From an uncultured Collinsella sp. (GTDB taxonomy: Bacteria; Actinomycetota; Coriobacteriia; Coriobacteriales; Coriobacteriaceae), in assembly GCA_937958315.1 (NCBI GenBank), contig CALFGH010000191.1:1-17625 (forward strand): a stretch of 17,625 nucleotides of DNA, in the 5' to 3' direction. The translations under genes were made by a program, and so were the position numbers. This document shows positions 6,189 through 12,594 of this stretch, piece after piece (positions within the stretch are counted from its first letter, which is position 1; every line of letters begins with the position of its first letter). The notes beneath the pieces were generated by a model. It was not told where the DNA came from, did not search any database, and saw only the letters and a program-made list of their open reading frames with translations.

Positions 6189-6898
6189 TACTGACCCCTC
6201 CTCTCGGAGTTACGACGACGAGGACGGGAAGAGCCCTCGAGTGCAGGGTTGGGAACGGGCTGGCCCGGGAGCTTCTCGCCCAGGTAAATCCAGACCTTCA
6301 CGCCGCAAGCGCCCATGGTGGTGCTGGCGACAGCCGTGCCGTAGTCGATCTTGGCACGGAGGGTGTGCAGGGGCACGCGACCCTCACGGTACCACTCACG
6401 ACGGCCCATCTCGGCACCGCCGAGACGACCGGAGCACTGGATACGGATGCCCTTGGCGCCGGCCTTGCGGGCGGACTGGACAGCCTTGCGCATAGCGCGA
6501 CGGAAGGCAACGCGGCCCTCGAGCTGCTCAGCGATGGACTGAGCAACGAGGTTGGCGTCGAGCTCGGGGCGCTTGATCTCGACAACGTCGACGGAGAGCT
6601 GGCCCTTGGAGACGCCAGCGACCTTCTCGAGCTCGGTACGGAGGGTATCGATCTCGGCACCCTTCTTACCGATGACAACGCCGGGGCGAGCGGTGAGGAT
6701 GATGACCTTCACCTTGTCGCCAGCGCGCTCGATCTCGACGCGGGAGACAGCTGCGCGGGAAAGACGCTTCTCGAGGTACTTGCGGATCTCGAGATCGTTA
6801 CCGAGGGTCTTAGCGTAATCCTTCTCTGCGAACCAGCGGGAGCGCCAGTTCTCGGTGATGCCAAGACGGAAGCCGGTGGGGTAGACTTTCTGACCCAT
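6188..6898 (-). CDS. rpsC: 30S ribosomal protein S3
   Basis: This 236-residue protein of the 30S head lines the mRNA entry channel. It has an N-terminal QKVYPTGFRLGI block, a type II KH domain with VIGKKGAEIDTLRTEL, and the C-terminal S3 domain GRLGGAEMGRREWYREGRVPLHTLRAKIDYG. The C-terminus is an Arg-rich tail (RPRRRNSERR). It starts at ATG 6898, 6 bp after rplV. Confidence 0.97.
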   Translation of the reverse strand: MGQKVYPTGFRLGITENWRSRWFAEKDYAKTLGNDLEIRKYLEKRLSRAAVSRVEIERAGDKVKVIILTARPGVVIGKKGAEIDTLRTELEKVAGVSKGQLSVDVVEIKRPELDANLVAQSIAEQLEGRVAFRRAMRKAVQSARKAGAKGIRIQCSGRLGGAEMGRREWYREGRVPLHTLRAKIDYGTAVASTTMGACGVKVWIYLGEKLPGQPVPNPALEGSSRPRRRNSERRGQ

Positions 6899-6904
6899 AC
6901 AGCT

Positions 6905-7276
6905 TTACGCCTCCTTTCGAGGAGCAACGACGACGGTGATGTGGGAAGTACGCTTCAGAATACGAGAAGCGGAACCCTTGGCGCGGGGACGAATGCGCTT
7001 AAGCGTCGGACCCTCGTCAACATAGGCAGCGGCGACAACCAGGTTGTCGGCACGCAGACCGTTGTTGTTCTCGGCGTTCGCAACGGCGGAACGGAGAACC
7101 TTCTCGACATCCACGGCGACGGCGCGGTCGCAGAAGTGGAGGATGTCGAAGGCCTGAGCGACAGGCTTGCGGCGGATCAGATCGACCACCAGGCGGGCCT
7201 TGCTGGGGGAAACACGCACGTACTTAGCGACGGCGCGAACCTCGGTGGCCTCAGTTTCAATAGACTTAGTTGCCAT
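6905..7276 (-). CDS. rplV: 50S ribosomal protein L22
   Basis: At 123 residues it is slightly longer than the usual 110. L22 reaches into the exit tunnel through a beta-hairpin, here in the segment DEGPTLKRIRPRAKGSASRILKRTSHITVVV. The N-terminal part has VRVSPSKARLVVDLIRRKPV. ATG 7276 is preceded by AGGGGG. The gap to rpsS is 14 bp. Confidence 0.97.
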   Translation of the reverse strand: MATKSIETEATEVRAVAKYVRVSPSKARLVVDLIRRKPVAQAFDILHFCDRAVAVDVEKVLRSAVANAENNNGLRADNLVVAAAYVDEGPTLKRIRPRAKGSASRILKRTSHITVVVAPRKEA

Positions 7277-7290
7277 TTACGGTTAACCCC

Positions 7291-7551
7291 CTATTTGGCC
7301 TTGTGGCCACGGAACGTACGAGTCGGCGCGAACTCGCCGAGCTTGTGACCAACCATGGACTCGGTAACATACACGGGCACATGCTTGCGGCCGTCGTGGA
7401 CGGCGATGGTGTGACCAACCATCTCGGGGAAGATGGTGGACGCGCGGGACCAGGTCTTCACGACGTCCTTCTTGCCAGCCTCGTTCATCGCGGTGATACG
7501 CGAGAGAAGGCGAGTCTCCACGAACGGGCCCTTTTTGAGACTTCTGCTCAT
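7291..7551 (-). CDS. rpsS: 30S ribosomal protein S19
   Basis: This 86-residue protein of the 30S head forms a complex with S13 near the A site. The signatures KKGPFV at the N-terminus and LGEFAPTRTFRGH near the C-terminus are intact. AGGAGA precedes ATG 7551, 32 bp after the rplB stop. Confidence 0.97.
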   Translation of the reverse strand: MSRSLKKGPFVETRLLSRITAMNEAGKKDVVKTWSRASTIFPEMVGHTIAVHDGRKHVPVYVTESMVGHKLGEFAPTRTFRGHKAK

Positions 7552-7583
7552 AAGTGCTTTCTCCTAAAACTCGGTATCCGAAA

Positions 7584-8414
7584 TTACTTCTTACGGCGAC
7601 GAATGATGTGCTGGTTCGAGACCTTCTTCTTCTTGCGCGTACGAAGGCCCTTCGTCGGCTTACCCCAGGGGGTAACGGAGGGACGACCAGAGGTGTGGTT
7701 CTTGCCCTCGCCACCGCCGTGCGGGTGGTCGACAGGGTTCATGACGGTACCGCGGACGGTCGGGCGCACGTTCAAGTGACGCTTACGGCCGGCCTTGCCG
7801 ATGACGATGTTGGCGTGATCGGCGTTGCCGACCTCACCGACGGTGGCGCGGCAGGTAACGAGGATGCGGCGCATCTCGGAGGAAGGCATACGGACGATAG
7901 CGTACTTGCCCTCCTTACCCATCAGCTGGCAGGAGTTACCGGCGGAACGGGCGATAGCGGCGCCCTTGCCCGGCTGGAACTCGACGGCGTGGATGAGCGT
8001 ACCGACGGGGATGTCGGCGAGGGGCAGAGCGTTGCCCGGCTTGATGTCGGCGTCAGAACCGGACATGACGGTCTGACCGACCTCGAGGCCCTTGGGGGCG
8101 AGGATGTAGCGCTTCTCACCGTCAGCGTAGTGCAGCAGAGCGATGCGAGCGGAACGGTTCGGATCGTACTCGATCGTGGCAACCTTGGCGGGCACGCCGT
8201 CCTTGTTGCGCTTGAAGTCGATCACGCGGTAACGACGCTTCACGCCGCCGCCCTGGTGGCGGGTGGTGATGCGGCCGTTGTTGTTACGACCGGCCTTCTT
8301 GGGCAGGGGCTCGAGAAGAGACTTCTCGGGCTTGGTGCAGGTGATCTCGGAGAAATCGGAGATCGTCTGCCAACGCCTACCAGCGGAGGTCGGCTTAAGG
8401 TGCTTTACAGCCAT
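7584..8414 (-). CDS. rplB: 50S ribosomal protein L2
   Basis: This 276-residue protein binds domain IV of 23S rRNA and is needed for subunit association and peptidyl transfer. The block MNPVDHPHGGGEG, with the functionally important histidine, is present near residue 225. ATG 8414 (MAVKHLKPTS) is chosen because AAAGGGA precedes it and the N-terminus matches the family. The longer in-frame ATG at 8489 would translate part of a structured leader and has no family similarity. Unusually for this gene pair, 179 bp separate it from rplW. Confidence 0.97.
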   Translation of the reverse strand: MAVKHLKPTSAGRRWQTISDFSEITCTKPEKSLLEPLPKKAGRNNNGRITTRHQGGGVKRRYRVIDFKRNKDGVPAKVATIEYDPNRSARIALLHYADGEKRYILAPKGLEVGQTVMSGSDADIKPGNALPLADIPVGTLIHAVEFQPGKGAAIARSAGNSCQLMGKEGKYAIVRMPSSEMRRILVTCRATVGEVGNADHANIVIGKAGRKRHLNVRPTVRGTVMNPVDHPHGGGEGKNHTSGRPSVTPWGKPTKGLRTRKKKKVSNQHIIRRRKK

Positions 8415-8593
8415 TACAATCCCTTTCAATAGGAATCCGTTAGCCATCGCAGACAGGGATTCGAGGTTCTGCCTCGGGTGCGATGACACCGGACGTATAC
8501 ACGGTTCCGGGCGTGTCCATTTTATACGCCCAAAACCTTGAGCTCTCGCCTCCCCTATTTGGGAGGCATGAGCTCACTCAACAGCAGCGAGTC
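8415..8593 (-). promoter_or_regulatory. Candidate L2 leader RNA between rplW and rplB
   Basis: In transcript order the region holds several helices. A is a 7+7-bp hairpin (8576-8570 and 8567-8561 with 8554-8548 and 8545-8539). B pairs 8531-8526 with 8514-8509. C pairs 8510-8506 with 8493-8489. D pairs 8485-8479 with 8451-8445 and has an inner CGAGG/CCTCG hairpin. E pairs 8461-8455 with 8424-8418. E covers part of the rplB ribosome-binding site (8426-8420). B and C share bases, and D and E interleave, so alternative folds are possible. This fits translational feedback control. No known leader class was recognised. Confidence 0.5.
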
Positions 8594-8881
8594 TTAGGCC
8601 TGGTTGCCAAAGACCTCGATGGTGTCGCCCTCGGCCAGCGTGACGATGGCCTTCTTCCAAGAACGGGTCTTGCCGGCGACATAGCGCACGCGCTTGGTCT
8701 TGGGCTTGACCGTCAGGGTGTTCACGCGAACGACCTTGACGCCGAAGATCTCCTCGACAGCGTCCTTGATCTGATACTTGTTAGCATCCTTGGCGACCTC
8801 GAACGTGTACTTGTTCTGCTCCATACCGGAGAAGGAACGCTCGGACACGATCGGACGGATGATGATCTCGTGGGCGGTCAT
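8594..8881 (-). CDS. rplW: 50S ribosomal protein L23
   Basis: This 95-residue protein lies at the exit of the peptide tunnel, where trigger factor and SRP dock. The N-terminal IIRPIVSERS and KYTFEVAKDANKYQIKDAVEEIFGVKVVRVNT match the family. ATG 8881 follows the rplD stop directly (TAAATG), so the two are probably translationally coupled. Confidence 0.97.
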   Translation of the reverse strand: MTAHEIIIRPIVSERSFSGMEQNKYTFEVAKDANKYQIKDAVEEIFGVKVVRVNTLTVKPKTKRVRYVAGKTRSWKKAIVTLAEGDTIEVFGNQA

Positions 8882-9508
8882 TTAAGCAAGCACCTCCCCG
8901 AAGTGAGCGGCGATGTCGGCGGGCATCAGCACGGCGTTGTTGTTGACGAGATCGTAGGTGTTGGCCTCGTCGGCAGTGATGATGAACGTCTTGGGAATGT
9001 TGCGGAACGACAGGTAGGCGTTGACGTCCTCATCGCGAACGATGATGGTCAGACGCTTGCCCTCAAGGCCAAGAGCCTTGAGCATGGCGACGGCAGCCTT
9101 GGTGGAAGGCTTCTCGAAGCCGTAGTCGTCGACGAGCACGAGCTCGCCATCGGCCAGCTTGGCGGACAGCGCGGAGCGCATAGCCAGCTTGACCTCCTTG
9201 TTGTTCATACGCTTAGCGTAGGAACGGGGCTTGGGGGCGAAGACAACGCCACCGTGACGCCACTGGGCAGCACGGATGGAACCCTGGCGGGCACGGCCGG
9301 TGCCCTTCTGACGCCAAGGCTTCTTGCCGCCACCGGAAACCTCAGAGCGGCCCTTAGCGGACTGGGTGCCCTGACGCCAAGAGGCCATCTGGCACTTGAC
9401 GATGTGGTGCATAACGTGGATGTTCGGCTCGATGCCGTACACCTCAGCGGCGAGCTCGGCCTCGGCGACCTTCTTGCCCTCGCTGTTCTTTACTTCAAAC
9501 TTTGCCAT
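8882..9508 (-). CDS. rplD: 50S ribosomal protein L4
   Basis: This 208-residue protein has an extended loop that lines the exit tunnel. The loop is the segment around WRQGTQSAKGRSEVSGGGKKPWRQKGTGRARQG. In E. coli, L4 also represses its own S10 operon through a leader hairpin. Whether it does so here is unknown, but a structured leader precedes rplC. AAGGAG precedes ATG 9508. Confidence 0.97.
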   Translation of the reverse strand: MAKFEVKNSEGKKVAEAELAAEVYGIEPNIHVMHHIVKCQMASWRQGTQSAKGRSEVSGGGKKPWRQKGTGRARQGSIRAAQWRHGGVVFAPKPRSYAKRMNNKEVKLAMRSALSAKLADGELVLVDDYGFEKPSTKAAVAMLKALGLEGKRLTIIVRDEDVNAYLSFRNIPKTFIITADEANTYDLVNNNAVLMPADIAAHFGEVLA

Positions 9509-9554
9509 TTAAGTGTTCTCCTTGGTATGACGCTGGGCTAAATGGGCTGGGCCC

Positions 9555-10175
9555 TTAGGCCATACGGATGGCGACGAGACCATTCTTGGCACCCGGGACA
9601 GCGCCCTTGACCAAGATGAGGTTCTGCTCGGCATCGATGCGGACAACGGAAAGGTTCTTGACGGTAACGCGCTCGTTACCCATGTGACCGGCCATCTTGA
9701 CGCCCTTGAGGACGCGCGCAGGATAGGCGCACTGACCGATAGAACCGGGGTGACGCTGGAAGTGAGAACCATGCGTCATAGGACCGCGGCGCTGACCCCA
9801 GCGCTTGATGCGACCCTGGAAGCCCTTACCCTTGGAGGTACCGATAACGTCGACCTTCTCGACATCAGCGAAATCAGCGACGGTGACGACCTCGCCGACC
9901 TTGTGCTCCTCGCCGTTCTCGACGCGGACCTCACGAAGGAAGCGGACAGGCTCGACGCCGGCCTTGGCGAAGTGACCAGCCATGGGCTTGTTCACGTTCT
10001 TGGCCTTGATGTCGCCGAAACCGATCTGGACGGCGTCATAGCCGTCGGTTGCCTGAGTTTTAACCTGCGAGACAGCGCAGGGGCCAGCCTGGATGACCGT
10101 GACGGGAACGACGTTGTCGTCCTCGTCCCAAACCTGGGTCATGCCAATCTTGCGGCCGAGAATCATGCTGATCAA
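9555..10175 (-). CDS. rplC: 50S ribosomal protein L3
   Basis: This 206-residue protein initiates 23S rRNA folding and lies near the peptidyl transferase centre. Blocks GRKIGMTQVWDEDDNVVPVTV and GFQGRIKRWGQRRGPMTHGSHFQRHPGSIG are typical. Two starts are possible. TTG at 10175 (MISMILGRKIG) gives the family's usual N-terminal length and has a weak GGGA at a reasonable distance. ATG at 10166 lacks a ribosome-binding site. Upstream there is no rpsJ, the usual first gene, so rplC opens the operon. Confidence 0.96.
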   Translation of the reverse strand: MISMILGRKIGMTQVWDEDDNVVPVTVIQAGPCAVSQVKTQATDGYDAVQIGFGDIKAKNVNKPMAGHFAKAGVEPVRFLREVRVENGEEHKVGEVVTVADFADVEKVDVIGTSKGKGFQGRIKRWGQRRGPMTHGSHFQRHPGSIGQCAYPARVLKGVKMAGHMGNERVTVKNLSVVRIDAEQNLILVKGAVPGAKNGLVAIRMA

Positions 10176-10195
10176 GATATGATCCCAACTCTCGC

Positions 10196-10342
10196 GTGGT
10201 CTTGGGACAATGCGTACACCACCGAGCGTACGCCCCTAGAGGACCACTACTTACACGACGTGCTCCCCAGTCTTGTATTGCGTCCGGACTACCTGACAAC
10301 CCTATTAAGCAGGCATTTTGTCCAGCCAGAATACTCCCCTGG
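10196..10342 (-). promoter_or_regulatory. Candidate leader RNA upstream of rplC (two hairpin domains)
   Basis: Domain I (10342-10267) nests four helices: 10342-10339 with 10270-10267, 10334-10330 with 10279-10275, 10323-10320 with 10289-10286, and 10313-10310 with 10295-10292. Domain II (10247-10196) nests GTGGTC/GACCAC, GGG/CCC and GCGTAC/GTACGC. A TATACT -10-like hexamer lies just upstream, so a transcript would begin directly before domain I. Such a leader is in the right place for ribosomal-protein feedback. The folds were read by eye. Confidence 0.45.
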
Positions 10343-10358
10343 TTACACACAGCTGTTT

Positions 10359-10364
10359 AGTATA
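10359..10364 (-). promoter_or_regulatory. Possible -10 box of the ribosomal protein operon
   Basis: On the minus strand TATACT (10364-10359) matches the -10 consensus at five of six bases and would start transcription near 10352. No convincing -35 box lies 16-18 bp upstream. An alternative, TTTACC followed 17 bp later by TGAAAT, lies further upstream near 10395-10425. Confidence 0.35.
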
Positions 10365-10433
10365 CACGGCTGCGGGCGTATCCATCGAGATTCATATTTC
10401 ACTCACATTGTTTACGCAGGTAAAGTGCGTGGA

Positions 10434-10588
10434 GTCGCCTGGGCTTGGCAGAGGGGCGGCGAAATATATTAAGTTTGCTGCTCTACAGTCCTGCGCAAGA
10501 CGGAAAGCACATTAAGTGCTTTCCTTTGCGTGCGGAACTCGCGACAAACTTAATATATTTCGCCGCCCCTCTGCCAAGCTCGGGAGAC
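10434..10588. repeat. 155-nt near-complete palindrome between the phosphatase gene and rplC
   Basis: The segments 10443-10476 and 10546-10579 are perfect 34-bp inverted repeats. Pairing continues outward to 10434/10588 with one mismatch and two pairs that are G-U only in plus-strand RNA. Inside is a second hairpin, GGAAAGCAC-ATTAA-GTGCTTTCC (10502-10524), extended by CGCAA/TTGCG (10494-10498 with 10526-10530). No T-run follows either outer arm. It could be a MITE-like element, an RNase III substrate or a boundary structure protecting the operon; the function is unknown. Confidence 0.8.
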
Positions 10589-10623
10589 GACACGTTGATG
10601 TCTGCTTAACTCTGCTCGCTCAG

Positions 10624-11250
10624 CTAATTACTTTGTTGGGGGTCCACTATTTGCTGAAGGGTGAACTTACATTGATAAGGTTTGCCTTCTGCTTGTGGCT
10701 TCTGCTCGTCAAAATCGAAGATCATGATGGCGCAGTTGGGGAGTTTTGCTGGGAGCTCGAAGCCCTCTGGGGCTGCAGCCTTGATGAATTGGCGGCTGGC
10801 GCTGCCGTGGCTTACTGCTAGGAGGGTTTCGATATCCTCGGCGCCCATGATATTGGTGAGGGTGTCTACCATGCGCTCTTGCAGCGCCTGGCTTCCTTCT
10901 CCTCCGAAGGGAACCAAGTCCTCGCCCGGATCCCATACGTCGGTAAGCAATGCGTCGTGGGGACCTTCCTCAAAGGTTCCGTAGCAGCGCTCGATGATGC
11001 CTTCGCAGGGCTCGACTGCTGCATCCGGACCGAGGAGTTCGCATGCGACGAGACTTGCCGTGTCCATGGCTCGGCCTAAGGGCGATGAGACCACTTTGTC
11101 GGGGACGACGCCATGGACCTTGAGCCATGCGGCGGCTGTCTGTGCCTGTTGACGACCCAAATTGGTGAGCGGTGAATCGCAGCGACCCTGGACGAGCTTT
11201 TTGACGTTGAATTCCGTCTGGCCGTGGCGGAGCAGATACAGCTTCTTCAT
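10624..11250 (-). CDS. Histidine phosphatase family protein (phosphoglycerate mutase-like)
   Basis: This 208-residue protein of the histidine phosphatase superfamily works through a phosphohistidine intermediate. The nucleophile motif LRHGQTEFN places His9 at the active site. Further active-site residues are Arg60 in SSPLGRAMDTA, Glu87 in EGIIERCYGTFEEG and His148 in VSHGSASRQ. Members include cofactor-dependent phosphoglycerate mutases, alpha-ribazole phosphatases and broad phosphatases; the substrate cannot be assigned. ATG 11250 has GGGGAG in front. It lies 39 bp after the CDF transporter gene on the same strand, so the two are probably cotranscribed. Confidence 0.9.
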   Translation of the reverse strand: MKKLYLLRHGQTEFNVKKLVQGRCDSPLTNLGRQQAQTAAAWLKVHGVVPDKVVSSPLGRAMDTASLVACELLGPDAAVEPCEGIIERCYGTFEEGPHDALLTDVWDPGEDLVPFGGEGSQALQERMVDTLTNIMGAEDIETLLAVSHGSASRQFIKAAAPEGFELPAKLPNCAIMIFDFDEQKPQAEGKPYQCKFTLQQIVDPQQSN

Positions 11251-11289
11251 AGTCTCCCCTTCTGTATAACTTGCTTTGCCGGCACAGCC

Positions 11290-12444
11290 CTACTCGTGGG
11301 TATGCCCTACGTAGTCTTCGTCGATCGTAATCTTGGCAATCGACTTGGGATATTCCGATTCGACCCTCTGGGCCAGCGTTTGCTTGAGCTCATCGGCCCC
11401 CATGTCCAAATCCGAGGGTCGCACGCAGTCAAAGATCACATTGGTGTGCGTGGGGCCCGGCACGCAACGCAGATCGTGAATCGAAAGGCGGCTATCGATC
11501 TCTTGGGCCATGGCGTTGATGCGCAGGCGCATGCTCGCCACCTTTGAATCGTCGGTCACGATGGGATCGTAATGGAGCGTGACGATCATGCCGTCCTCGT
11601 CCCTAAACGACTGCTCGATGTTATCGAGTGTGTCGTGGCTTTCCAGCGGGCTGGCCTCGGCCGCCATCTCGGCGTGCGCACTTGCAAACTTCCTGCCCGG
11701 ACCGTAATCGTGAACCATTAGGTCATGAACACCCAAAACGCCGGGATAGCTCATGATCTTGTCTCGAATGTGCTTGACCAACTTGGGATCGGGCGCCTGA
11801 CCCAAAAGCGGGCTCACCGTATCCTGGATAAGCTCAAAGCCGCTCCAGCCAATATAGGCGCCAACGGCAAGGCCGACCCATGCGTCAAGATTGATGTGCG
11901 TCACCTGCGAAACAATTGCGCACGCCAGCACGGCGCCTGTGGCAAGGACATCGTTCTTGGAATCCTGCGCGGTCGCGTGCAGCGTCTCGGACTCAATACG
12001 ATCGCCGAGCTTTTGGTTGAGTGCCGCCATCCACAGCTTAACGACCATCGAGAGCACTAGAACTGCCACCAGGGCAAGCGAGAACTCGACAGGCTCAGGG
12101 TGGATGACGCGCTCAACCGAGGACTTCACCAGCTCAACGCCAATCAGCAGCACGAGCGCCGCCACGACCAGACCCGAGAGATACTCGTAGCGACCGTGGC
12201 CGTAAGGATGCTCGGGGTCGGCCGGCTTGCTCGCCAGCTTAAAGCCAAGGACACTCACGATGTTCGAGCTGGCATCGGATAGGTTGTTCATGGCATCCGC
12301 CACAATCGAAACCGATCCCGAAACCACACCAATTGCACCCTTCGCAGCACAAAGCGCAACATTGGCGACAATACACACCATGCCCGCTAACGTGCCCACG
12401 CGCGCACGGTCGCCCTGCGCACGACGAACAATCCACTCGACCAT
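11290..12444 (-). CDS. Cation diffusion facilitator (CDF) family metal transporter
   Basis: This 384-residue inner-membrane protein exports divalent metal in exchange for protons. About six membrane segments lie in residues 15-215 (for example 92-106 and 122-140), followed by a cytoplasmic domain and a C-terminal extension of roughly 90 residues beyond the usual length. The transport site is visible as ADAMNNLSD (49-57) in the second membrane segment and DSKNDV (161-166) in the fifth. The usual His of zinc exporters is Asn here and the second motif is DxxxD, which fits manganese- or iron-type CDFs better than zinc. HPYGHGRYEY (79-88) is the conserved loop. The start at ATG 12444 has only a weak ribosome-binding site. 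Confidence 0.9.
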   Translation of the reverse strand: MVEWIVRRAQGDRARVGTLAGMVCIVANVALCAAKGAIGVVSGSVSIVADAMNNLSDASSNIVSVLGFKLASKPADPEHPYGHGRYEYLSGLVVAALVLLIGVELVKSSVERVIHPEPVEFSLALVAVLVLSMVVKLWMAALNQKLGDRIESETLHATAQDSKNDVLATGAVLACAIVSQVTHINLDAWVGLAVGAYIGWSGFELIQDTVSPLLGQAPDPKLVKHIRDKIMSYPGVLGVHDLMVHDYGPGRKFASAHAEMAAEASPLESHDTLDNIEQSFRDEDGMIVTLHYDPIVTDDSKVASMRLRINAMAQEIDSRLSIHDLRCVPGPTHTNVIFDCVRPSDLDMGADELKQTLAQRVESEYPKSIAKITIDEDYVGHTHE

Positions 12445-12522
12445 CTACATCCGCCCCCACGGTTCTACTTATATATCTATTGCTCAAACGGATTGTAGTG
12501 TAGCCACTTTGTCCTCCAGATA

Positions 12523-12556
12523 CAAAAAGGCCGCGACCCACACGGGCCACGGCCTT
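12523..12556 (-). terminator. Intrinsic terminator after the PTS gene
   Basis: On the minus strand AAGGCCG (12556-12550) pairs with CGGCCTT (12533-12527), with an inner CCC/GGG pairing, followed by five T. It lies about 40 bp after the PTS gene stop. The remaining 80 bp to the CDF start are AT-rich and include TTGTAT-17 bp-TACACT, a weak promoter candidate for the CDF gene. Confidence 0.75.
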
Positions 12557-12594
12557 GGAGCATGGCAAAGGAATCGTCCTTTTGTCGCACGGGT

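Noticed and set aside
8483..9541. A 352-codon plus-strand frame, and similar frames opposite other ribosomal genes
   Set aside because: These are mirror images of rplW and rplD (and neighbours), rich in Leu, Gly and Asp as expected from the antisense of Lys/Arg-rich codons.
10060..10350. A small minus-strand frame overlapping the start of rplC, considered as rpsJ
   Set aside because: It has none of the S10 sequence blocks and overlaps the hairpin leader and the L3 coding region.
10434..10588. 6S RNA or a standard terminator
   Set aside because: 6S RNA needs a central open bubble, but here the outer stem is perfectly paired; no T-run follows on either strand.
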